Source: an uncultured Oscillospiraceae bacterium
Lineage (GTDB): Bacteria; Bacillota; Clostridia; Oscillospirales; Acutalibacteraceae
Length of the DNA: 64,000 bases
Direction of reading: 5' to 3'
Assembly: GCA_900541905.1 (NCBI GenBank)
Contig: UQLQ01000007.1
Coordinates: forward strand, 19,767-83,766
The position numbers and the translations under genes are program-made. The notes under the pieces were generated by a model. That model searched no databases. It saw nothing but the letters and a program-made list of their open reading frames with translations, and was not told the DNA's origin. Positions 25,167-32,090 of this stretch are shown one piece after another; the first letter of the stretch is position 1, and each line of letters opens with the position of its first letter.

Positions 25167-25787
25167 TTAAAAGGCCTTCTCATCACGCTCCCGCATTTCT
25201 GCAATGCGCTGCATTACCATGCGGCTCGCTTTTCTGTATTCGGAGCCGGTACCTTCCACAATGCCAAGTTCGTCCGGCTGAATTAATTCACCATAAGAAA
25301 TTATGGTTTTGTGAAACGGCTTTGCCGCCACACCTGTTTTGGTTGTCATGCAAACAGGCAAAATAGGCGCTTGATGCTGATGCGCAAGCATAACAGCTCC
25401 TGATTTTGGCTTTCCCAATTTACCGTCTAAAGAACGCGTACCTTCAATAAAGATACCAACCGCACCGTCTTGTTCCAAAATTTCACCGCATCTGTCCAGT
25501 GCGTTGGAGTCTCCAACACCGCGGTCAACAGAAAATGCGCCCAATGCTGTGATGAGTGAGCCCACAAATTTATTTTCAAACAATTCTGATTTTGCCATAT
25601 AAAAAATTTGACGTTTGGTATCCAACGCTAGCATCGGAGGGTCCTTCAATGAGATATGGTTGCTGCAAATAATCACTTTTCCTTCTTTGGGAATCCGTTC
25701 ACGATGATTTGAAGTGTGAGGATAAAAAAAGGAAAAAGGGGGACCTCCCACAATTTTACTGAAATTATAAAATGGACTGTTTTTCAT
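25167..25787 (-). CDS. PlsC-type acyltransferase, second copy
   Basis: This 206-residue paralogue has motif I NHISLKDPP, motif II GAFSVDRGVGDS and motif III GIFIEGTRSLDGKLGKPKSG, the last being the canonical EGTRS form that its neighbour lacks. Both probably act in glycerophospholipid synthesis at the membrane, possibly with different acyl preference. The start at 25787 has GGTGG 7 nt upstream; an in-frame TTG at 25811 is possible. A short open frame with its own ribosome site (25765-25863) overlaps the start. Confidence 0.88.
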   Translation of the reverse strand: MKNSPFYNFSKIVGGPPFSFFYPHTSNHRERIPKEGKVIICSNHISLKDPPMLALDTKRQIFYMAKSELFENKFVGSLITALGAFSVDRGVGDSNALDRCGEILEQDGAVGIFIEGTRSLDGKLGKPKSGAVMLAHQHQAPILPVCMTTKTGVAAKPFHKTIISYGELIQPDELGIVEGTGSEYRKASRMVMQRIAEMRERDEKAF

Positions 25788-25923
25788 ATGTGTACCACCG
25801 TTCTCCAACAACGCCTATCAGTAGTTTGCAACGCATTGCCGGTAAATAATCAAAAACTTTCATTTTTGTTCCTTTTATATGGAACATTTGCAATATTTAT
25901 GCGGCTTCAAACAGAAATTACCG

Positions 25924-26592
25924 CTATGATACTGATTCAGCTGCAATGAATTCTTTTAATTTGTCTATGACTTCCTGCATGGTCATTCCGGTTGTATCGA
26001 CAATCACCGCATCTTTGGCCGGCACCAAAGGAGCAATTTCACGATTGGCATCGCGCTCGTCTCTCTCCTTGATTTCTTCTAAAATAGCCGACAAATCCGC
26101 TTCGTTTCCCTTTTCCAGCATCTCTTTATGACGACGCCTTGCACGTTCTTCCGCAGACGCTGTTAAAAATACTTTTACCTGTGCATCGGGAAGCACAACC
26201 GTGCCGATATCGCGTCCGTCCATAATCACGTTATGGGTCTTAGCCATATTCTTTTGAAGTTCCAGCAAAAATTCACGGACAGCGGGTATAGCCGATACTT
26301 GGGAAGATGCTTTGGACACTTCCGAAGTGCGAATCAAATCGCTGACGTCTTCTCCGCATAAAATCACTCGCTGTTCTCCGTCTTTAAACTCCAGTGCAAT
26401 ATCAACATGTTCCAGCTCTTTCGGTACCGCCTGCTCGTCACCCGGAAAAATATGTTTTTTGAGCATATGCAGTCCAATCGAACGATATAACGCACCCGTA
26501 TCAACATAAATAAAACCGATTTCTTCGGCTACTTTCCGTGCAATACTGCTTTTTCCCGCTCCGGCAGGACCATCAATGGCAACTGCTATCAT
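25924..26592 (-). CDS. cmk: Cytidylate kinase
   Basis: Cmk phosphorylates CMP and dCMP. The 222-residue product has the P-loop DGPAGAGKSS (7-16), the DTGALYR substrate block, MDGRDIGTVVLPDA and FLTASAEERARRRHKE (LID region). I start at the ATG at 26592 giving MIAVAIDGPAG; AAAGGTG lies about 12 nt upstream, and the longer frame is not conserved. cmk-plsC-ispH/rpsA is the typical clostridial order. Confidence 0.95.
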   Translation of the reverse strand: MIAVAIDGPAGAGKSSIARKVAEEIGFIYVDTGALYRSIGLHMLKKHIFPGDEQAVPKELEHVDIALEFKDGEQRVILCGEDVSDLIRTSEVSKASSQVSAIPAVREFLLELQKNMAKTHNVIMDGRDIGTVVLPDAQVKVFLTASAEERARRRHKEMLEKGNEADLSAILEEIKERDERDANREIAPLVPAKDAVIVDTTGMTMQEVIDKLKEFIAAESVS

Positions 26593-26609
26593 GGTTTTCA
26601 CACACCTTT

Positions 26610-27875
26610 CTACATTTCCCATTGTGCCTGGGCAATGGCTGTTGCAGCCAAATACCCGGTAGAAAATGCAATTTGTAAATTAAATCCGCCTGTATAGGCA
26701 TCTGCATCAATGACTTCTCCCGCAAAGTAAAGTCCCTTGACCAATTTGGATTCCATGGTCTTGGGAGAAATTTCTTTGACAGACACACCGCCTGAAGTAA
26801 TGATTGCTTCATCAATGGGACGAAATCCCTTTATCATCACTTTGAATCCTTTTAATTCCTGTGCAAAGCGGCGTCTCTGCTCTTTTGTAATTTGATTGCA
26901 TTTTTGATTTGGTGCAATCCCCGATTTTGCAACCATAATCGGAATTAATTTCCGAGGCAATAATGCCCCCAAAGAGTTGATAAAATCTTTGTTTTGATTT
27001 TCCGCAAAATCTTTTTGCAATCTTGTATCCAATTGCTCCAAAGAGAGTGCGGGCTTTAAATCAATAGAGATTTGATACCGATTTGGCTCCATATTCCGCA
27101 TATGACTGCTTGCGCTTAAAATCATAGGGCCTGTCACTCCGTAATGGGTAAACATCATCTCGCCGAAATCATCATAAATTTCTTTATTCTGTTTTGTATC
27201 TATTACGTGAATCGCCACATTTTTCAAAGATAACCCCTGCAATGCAGGGCAATCTTTTCCGTTTGCAACAAGAGATACCAACGACGGACGCAGTTCCGTT
27301 ATGGTATGCCCTGCCTGCTGCGCAAGACGATACCCATCCCCTGTTGAGCCGGTAGCCGGATATGACATTCCGCCGCAGGCAATGACAACATGCTTGCTGA
27401 AATACTCTGTTCCGTCCTTACACCGCACTCCCGTAACCGTTTGCTCTTGTATGCGTAAATCTGTTACCACTGCCTGCCGAATCTGCACTCCATTTTGTGT
27501 ACAATAGCTTTTTAATGCATCCACTACATCAGAGGCAAGGTCAGACTGAGGAAACACACGATTGCCTCGTTCCGTTTTTACGGGAACGCCTAAGTTTTCA
27601 AAAAAACAAATGGCGTCCTGAGGTGCAAACTGAGAAACAGCGCTGTATAAAAAACGCCCGTTAGAGGGAATGGCCGCAATGGCTGTTGGAACATCACAAT
27701 TGTTGACAATGTTGCATCTTCCCTTACCCGTAATGCGCAGCTTTCTTCCAAGACGGCTGTTCTTTTCCAATAACAGCGTATGCAGTCCGTTTTGTGCGGC
27801 AGTACCTGCCGCCATCATTCCTGCGGCACCGCCTCCCACGATAATGACATCAAACTGATTCACCTGGTTTTTCAT
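26610..27875 (-). CDS. HI0933/YtfP-family FAD-dependent oxidoreductase
   Basis: This flavoprotein family (also called BaiN-like or YhiN) binds FAD through an N-terminal Rossmann motif, here DVIIVGGGAAGMMAAGTAA. It also carries GRKLRITGKGRCNIVNN, typical of the group, and a C-terminal LYFAGEVIDADAYTGGFNLQ FAD block split across two segments. The physiological substrate is unknown; one relative was described as a bile-acid-related reductase, but that cannot be transferred here. The start overlaps the murR-like gene by 26 nt and is uncertain: ATG at 27875 or the GTG four codons later. cmk follows at 17 nt. Confidence 0.86.
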   Translation of the reverse strand: MKNQVNQFDVIIVGGGAAGMMAAGTAAQNGLHTLLLEKNSRLGRKLRITGKGRCNIVNNCDVPTAIAAIPSNGRFLYSAVSQFAPQDAICFFENLGVPVKTERGNRVFPQSDLASDVVDALKSYCTQNGVQIRQAVVTDLRIQEQTVTGVRCKDGTEYFSKHVVIACGGMSYPATGSTGDGYRLAQQAGHTITELRPSLVSLVANGKDCPALQGLSLKNVAIHVIDTKQNKEIYDDFGEMMFTHYGVTGPMILSASSHMRNMEPNRYQISIDLKPALSLEQLDTRLQKDFAENQNKDFINSLGALLPRKLIPIMVAKSGIAPNQKCNQITKEQRRRFAQELKGFKVMIKGFRPIDEAIITSGGVSVKEISPKTMESKLVKGLYFAGEVIDADAYTGGFNLQIAFSTGYLAATAIAQAQWEM

Positions 27876-28731
27876 CCACCTTTTCATAAACACCGTATTC
27901 ATCCCAAATGGTTTCCAAAGAATGAAATACGTCTTTTACTTCATCTTTCTTCTTGATAGCGCTTGCTACAATTAATGCGTTAATTAAACTGAGCGGCGCC
28001 ACCAAAGAATCTACAAACGATGCCATTTCACTGCGAGCCAATAACAGAAATTCCGCAGGGTCTGCCAATGGAGACAATACACTGTCCGTAATCGCCACTA
28101 CCTTTGCACCGCGGCTGGAAGCAAATTTCAGAGCCTTAACCGCTCTTTTGGAATAACGGGGAAAACTGATGCCGATTACGGCATCTTTTTCATCCACATG
28201 AATCATTTGCTCAAATATTTCCGCTTCGCTGGTGGCATTGACCATCTGCACATTTTCAAATACCAAATTAAAATAATAAGACATAAAGGAAGCAAGTGCA
28301 TGTGAGCTTCTTACTCCAATAATGTAAATCTTTTTGGCAGAGACAATCGCGTCTACCGCTTCATAAAACATTTCGTGAGAGGTTTCTTCAATGGTTCTGC
28401 GGATAATATCAATATCTCTGTTTAACACAGCGCTTAAAATTTGGTCACTGGGACAGGATTTCTCCGTCATTTCCAAACGCTGTACAGAAGTCATGCGGCT
28501 GCGAATCATTTCCTGCATGGCACGCTGCAGTTCCGGATACCCTGCATAACCGATTTCCGTTGCAAAACGCACCACCGTAGATTCACTGACGCCTACGGTT
28601 GCACCTAATTTGGCAGCCGTCATAAAAGCAACTTCATCATAATGCTCTTCTATATAGTTTGCAATTAAACGTTGTCCTTTTGAGAACTCAGGCATTTTAC
28701 GCTGAATTCTGGCTGTAAGCTGATAATTCAT
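27850..28731 (-). CDS. MurR/RpiR-family transcriptional regulator
   Basis: The 293-residue protein has the N-terminal RpiR helix-turn-helix (1-77; AAKLGATVGVSESTVVRFA) and a C-terminal SIS sugar-isomerase domain (about 125-255; IYIIGVRSSHALA) that senses phosphosugars. Regulators of this type usually control sugar or amino-sugar catabolism, but no such genes are adjacent. The start has GGGAGAAG upstream. An inverted repeat ATAATA-GCAGT-TATTAT (about 28746-28762) lies just upstream of its start and may be an autoregulatory site. Confidence 0.9.
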   Translation of the reverse strand: MNYQLTARIQRKMPEFSKGQRLIANYIEEHYDEVAFMTAAKLGATVGVSESTVVRFATEIGYAGYPELQRAMQEMIRSRMTSVQRLEMTEKSCPSDQILSAVLNRDIDIIRRTIEETSHEMFYEAVDAIVSAKKIYIIGVRSSHALASFMSYYFNLVFENVQMVNATSEAEIFEQMIHVDEKDAVIGISFPRYSKRAVKALKFASSRGAKVVAITDSVLSPLADPAEFLLLARSEMASFVDSLVAPLSLINALIVASAIKKKDEVKDVFHSLETIWDEYGVYEKVDEKPGESV

Positions 28732-29128
28732 TTCTTCTCCCTAAAATAATAGCAGTTATTATGGATTATCAAATCCGTAAATCATAACAACTAAAATCAA
28801 AAATTTTAAATCGGAGCAAAACGCCATCCGACCCGCTTGAAATAGAGTTTATAAGCGATTGCAAACGCGATGAAGCGTTCACTCCTCATCATTTCAGTGG
28901 GAGATGACAACTCCCGCTGAAATAATAAATGGCATCCGCCGCCTTAGAGACGGGGGCTATATCATATGAGTATAAGCTGATATATTCAGTTTAAAGGGTT
29001 ATCCTGCAAAAATCAAGGGAAATTATCACAAAATTTCTGATTTTTGCAGTCTGTTTCCACTCTTCTTGCAAAAATCAGCAGCATCGTTGCCATAAAAACA
29101 GCCGTCTGAACTTCAGACGGCTGTGACA
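28732..29128. other. Intergenic gap with structured elements
   Basis: This 397-nt gap has no gene. It is more GC-rich than other gaps between about 28800 and 28970. Features seen are the inverted repeat near 28746-28762, a strong hairpin ATTTCAG-N-GGGAG...CTCCC-N-CTGAAAT (about 28898-28930), and a nested inverted repeat at 29004-29049 formed by CTGCAAAAATCA and TGATTTTTGCAG with an inner GAAATT/AATTTC stem. A third copy of GCAAAAATCA lies near 29067. A terminator closes the gap on the right. Confidence 0.55.
29093..29125 (-). terminator. Rho-independent terminator after the 180-residue membrane protein gene
   Basis: On the minus strand ACAGCCGTCTGAA pairs with TTCAGACGGCTGT in an almost loopless 12-13 bp stem, followed by TTTTATG. 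It overlaps the gene's final codons region by only a few nt. Confidence 0.88.
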
Positions 29129-29671
29129 TTAATGTTTGTTTTGAAACCACTTACGAAATACTTTATGTAATTGCTTAATATAAAATGCAACCACACCGGT
29201 AATTGCAATATCGTAAATGAAAAATATGACATTTCCCGCAATCCAAAATACCCAAGGTAATGATACTCCGAATAAACTCAGGCTGTCCGCAGGAATGCTT
29301 AACAAATAAATCGCGATAAAGTACGCAGAGACAATCGCCGCATTAAACACGGCATATTTCAGTACCCATTGTACAATTTTATTTTTTAAACGTTCAATCA
29401 ATGCTTTCAAAATGGGGTAATAACCGAAGAATATCACATAAAGCAGAGCCGCTTGTTTGTCCGGAACAAAAAATACGGACAAAACAGCAACAACAGCAAA
29501 TGTGGGCCAAGCCCATCTGGCTCCCATTTCAATGACAATCATAATCATCAGCAAACCCGCCAAAGCCGGCAGTGCAAACGTTGCCATTGGAAGCAATGCG
29601 GTTAAAAACATAAGCGCAAGCCCCAAACCTGCCAATACACCGCAAAATGCAACCCGTATTGTATGATTCAC
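29129..29671 (-). CDS. Polytopic membrane protein of unknown function
   Basis: The 180-residue protein has five to six hydrophobic segments, among them the N-terminal VAFCGVLAGLGLALMFLTAL, then a LPALAGLLMIMIVIEMG segment and a VFWIAGNVIFFIYDIAITGV segment. Its N-terminus resembles small integral membrane proteins of the ECF-transporter S-component kind, but I cannot assign a substrate. It starts 23 nt after the J-domain gene's stop and ends in its own terminator, so it is the last gene of a three-gene unit with DUF5685 and the J-domain protein. Confidence 0.8.
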   Translation of the reverse strand: MNHTIRVAFCGVLAGLGLALMFLTALLPMATFALPALAGLLMIMIVIEMGARWAWPTFAVVAVLSVFFVPDKQAALLYVIFFGYYPILKALIERLKNKIVQWVLKYAVFNAAIVSAYFIAIYLLSIPADSLSLFGVSLPWVFWIAGNVIFFIYDIAITGVVAFYIKQLHKVFRKWFQNKH

Positions 29672-29694
29672 TCTTGCATCCTCCTATGCTTTCA

Positions 29695-30327
29695 TCAGCA
29701 GCAACGGATTAAGTCGCCGCCAAAACATTCGCAACAACAGTCAGCACACAGCAAACCGCTGCAAACATCACAACCGCTGCATCCACCTTGACGCGGTGCG
29801 CCCGGATTATATCCTCCGTAAGCACCTGTACGTTGATTTTTAATTTGGTTATAAGCTGCCGAATATTCAGGATTGGATGGATCCATATCGCATGCTTTTG
29901 CAAAGTGATTATATGCTTCTTCCATCCAACCGCGTTTATAAAGAACCGTTCCTTTTAAAAAGTACCACTCTGCATTTCTGCTGTCTGTAGGTACACCATT
30001 TAAAATTTGTTCGGCATCTGCAATACGGCCTGCCATAATCAAATTACGAACATCAGCAAAATTGGAGTTTGGGTTACTGTAATTTGGATTATATCCGCCG
30101 CTGTAACCTTGTGAGGAACTTCCTCCGTTTTTGCGGTTTTTGCGCTCATTCATAATTTGATCGTATGCTTCATTGACCTCTTTCATTTTTTCGTTGGCCA
30201 AATCTGCAATTGGGCTGCCCTGATAATTATCCGGGTGATATTTTTTTGCCATTTCACGATAAGCTTCTTTTACCTGCTCATCGGTTGCATCACGAGAGAT
30301 GCCTAACACTTTATATGGATCCGACAT
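29695..30327 (-). CDS. J-domain protein with TPR-like middle and Cys-rich tail
   Basis: Residues 1-65 form a DnaJ-type J domain with the HPD motif in KYHPDN, which stimulates Hsp70 (DnaK) ATPase. A Gly/Ser/Asn/Tyr-rich linker follows (about 68-95), then a tetratricopeptide-like helical segment (about 100-165) and a C-terminal tail with about eleven cysteines in 30 residues (GGCSGCDVCSG, LLCADCCCEC). The tail may bind metal. I start at the ATG at 30327, 7 nt after AAGGAG; ATG at 30330 is the alternative. The gene overlaps the DUF5685 gene by 17 nt; this pair is recurrent in Clostridia. Confidence 0.88.
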   Translation of the reverse strand: MSDPYKVLGISRDATDEQVKEAYREMAKKYHPDNYQGSPIADLANEKMKEVNEAYDQIMNERKNRKNGGSSSQGYSGGYNPNYSNPNSNFADVRNLIMAGRIADAEQILNGVPTDSRNAEWYFLKGTVLYKRGWMEEAYNHFAKACDMDPSNPEYSAAYNQIKNQRTGAYGGYNPGAPRQGGCSGCDVCSGLLCADCCCECFGGDLIRCC

Positions 30328-31204
30328 CATGGTTCTCCTTTTTGAACAATAATTCCTTTTGCATTTGAGGTAAACCTTCAAAAATAATATTATGAATAAT
30401 CGGTTCGAAATGATGAATCTCCATTAAATGATACGAACCGACCACTTGTGATAATACCGCATTTAACGATTCATTGCAATAGGTTTTTACTTGTTTTATC
30501 TCTTCCTGTGTACTTTCTTTTGATAAACCAAACTTTATAATAAAAGGATTAAATGCATTTTCTTTGATATCCTTTTCAATATCGTCTGCTGCATCAATGG
30601 TATATACCCATTTTCCCAGAAAATAACCAAAGTTTTGTAACACGCGTGTTAATATTTCATCCGTGGGACGAATCATAGCAAAGGTTCGCGCCAGCATTTG
30701 TGCCGTAGGCTCGGCACAGGCATCCAGACAAGGATTTTCCTCTTTTTCCACCTGTGACTGCGTTGCTATGGTCTCGTCCAGTACTTTCTTCAGTTCAGGA
30801 TACTTTTTGGCAGCTTTCTTATTGGCGCCGGCAACCAGAGGCAGCACCAAATACGCTTTTAACTTGCCACCAAAACCCGAATCTTCAATATCATCACGAA
30901 TTTTTTGGTAAGTCATCATGACGGTAAGCGCTGATGCAAACTCAAAATTTACTTGACCGCTGGTACAGTAATTGCATTTTTTCAAAGGATTAAATACACA
31001 TTTCCCGGGTTGAAACGGTGTGCACTCCTCGTCCAGTCCCAGCATCATAAGTACCAAAAAGGTACTATCATAACTCAAAGCAAAACGAGAAGCAATTCCG
31101 TATTCTTTTCCCATGCGCTTGCACAACGAACAGTAAATGCCTTTATACTGGTCATATTCACGTACTTTTAATTCCGGTATTTTCGGTCTGATATAACCAA
31201 ACAA
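30311..31204 (-). CDS. DUF5685-family protein
   Basis: The 297-residue protein matches the clostridial DUF5685 family in its N-terminus (FGYIRPKIPELKVREYDQYKGIYC), Cys-containing blocks (YCSLCKRMG, KCVFNPLKKCNYC) and helical middle with KIRDDIEDSGF and DAADDIEKDIK, spaced like acidic metal-binding motifs. Function is unknown; it could be an enzyme of an all-helical metal-dependent type. I start at a TTG at 31204, 8 nt after AAGGATGG, so that the protein begins at the family's usual FGY; an ATG at 31216 is the alternative. It heads the unit with the J-domain protein. Confidence 0.82.
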   Translation of the reverse strand: MFGYIRPKIPELKVREYDQYKGIYCSLCKRMGKEYGIASRFALSYDSTFLVLMMLGLDEECTPFQPGKCVFNPLKKCNYCTSGQVNFEFASALTVMMTYQKIRDDIEDSGFGGKLKAYLVLPLVAGANKKAAKKYPELKKVLDETIATQSQVEKEENPCLDACAEPTAQMLARTFAMIRPTDEILTRVLQNFGYFLGKWVYTIDAADDIEKDIKENAFNPFIIKFGLSKESTQEEIKQVKTYCNESLNAVLSQVVGSYHLMEIHHFEPIIHNIIFEGLPQMQKELLFKKENHDVGSI

Positions 31205-31318
31205 GTACAAAACCATCCTTATTTTATAATATACAATTTATTCTACTATATTCTTGTAACTCATTTAATTAACAATATGTAAATTTTCTTGCAGAAAGCG
31301 TGCTTTTCATAGATAAAA

Positions 31319-31347
31319 TTGCTTTTTTCATATAGAATACATATAGT
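31319..31347 (+). promoter_or_regulatory. Sigma-A promoter for the MBL-fold gene
   Basis: TTGCTT (31319-31324) and TATAGT (31342-31347) are separated by 17 nt on the plus strand, about 55 nt upstream of the GGAG ribosome site at 31404-31407. Confidence 0.6.
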
Positions 31348-31417
31348 ACAAATGAAACTATGATGTTTGCCAAACAATATCAAAATAAACAAAAAACGAA
31401 CATGGAGATGATATACA

Positions 31418-32044
31418 ATAGCTCAAATACAAAGAATTTCATGCGGACATGTCAATTGCTATTTAATAACCGAAAAAGAGAATTCTATTTTAATCGACAC
31501 TGCGCAAAGCAAATATAAAGAAAAATTGTATCAAATTTGCAAAGAAAAACAGGTGCGGCTAATTGTGCTGACTCACGGCCATATCGACCATACAGAAAAT
31601 GCCGCATACTTATCCCATCGTCTCCAAGTGCCAATTGCAATGCATCCTGAGGATACAAATTTGATTGAAACGCCTCGGGCACAAACGCTTCATCCAAATG
31701 GACTGATGGGAACCATATTGCTAAGGATGTCCAACCGCAATCAAAATATTCCTGTTACTCCCTTTACACCTACCGTTTTACTGCGTGATAACGATACGCT
31801 AAAAGAATTTGGTATTAACGCAACCATCATTCATTTACCGGGCCATACAAACGGTTCTATAGGAATTGACATTGACAGTACCGATTTCATAGTCGGCGAT
31901 ACTTTAATGAATTTCGTATATCCATGCCCTTCTTTACTTTATACGGATAAACAGGCATTACGGCAAAGCTGCAATAAAATAGATTCCCTGGGAAACAGAA
32001 CCGTTTATTTTGGTCATGGCAGACCAATAAAAAACAGAACATAG
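31418..32044 (+). CDS. MBL-fold metallo-hydrolase (glyoxalase-II-like), start codon apparently ATA
   Basis: The protein is a zinc metallo-beta-lactamase-fold hydrolase with the metal motif LTHGHIDHTENA, a later GHTNGSIG histidine, the VGDTLMN aspartate and a final YFGHGRP histidine. The conserved first strands (QIQRISCGHVNCYLI, then SILIDTA) begin right after 31418, but no ATG, GTG or TTG is in frame there. The frame runs back from ATA at 31418 to a stop at 31409. GGAG lies 10 nt before the ATA. Either ATA is used, the start codon has mutated from ATG, or a 1-nt shift separates the real start (ATG 31402) from the body. An internal TTG at 31526 would remove the first strands. Confidence 0.8.
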   Translation: MAQIQRISCGHVNCYLITEKENSILIDTAQSKYKEKLYQICKEKQVRLIVLTHGHIDHTENAAYLSHRLQVPIAMHPEDTNLIETPRAQTLHPNGLMGTILLRMSNRNQNIPVTPFTPTVLLRDNDTLKEFGINATIIHLPGHTNGSIGIDIDSTDFIVGDTLMNFVYPCPSLLYTDKQALRQSCNKIDSLGNRTVYFGHGRPIKNRT

Positions 32045-32054
32045 ACTGTAACAT

Positions 32055-32090
32055 AAAAAGGAAAGTTTGCAACAAACTTTCCTTTTTTAT
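32055..32090 (+). terminator. Bidirectional terminator between the MBL gene and uvrA
   Basis: AAAAAGGAAAGTTTG and CAAACTTTCCTTTTT form a perfect stem with a 3-nt loop and T-runs on both strands. Confidence 0.93.

Noticed and set aside
25765..25863. 32-codon minus-strand frame (MKVFDYLPAMRC...) overlapping the second plsC start
   Set aside because: It has an AAAAGGA ribosome site but no recognisable family and overlaps a real gene in another frame; it could be a leader peptide but cannot be supported.
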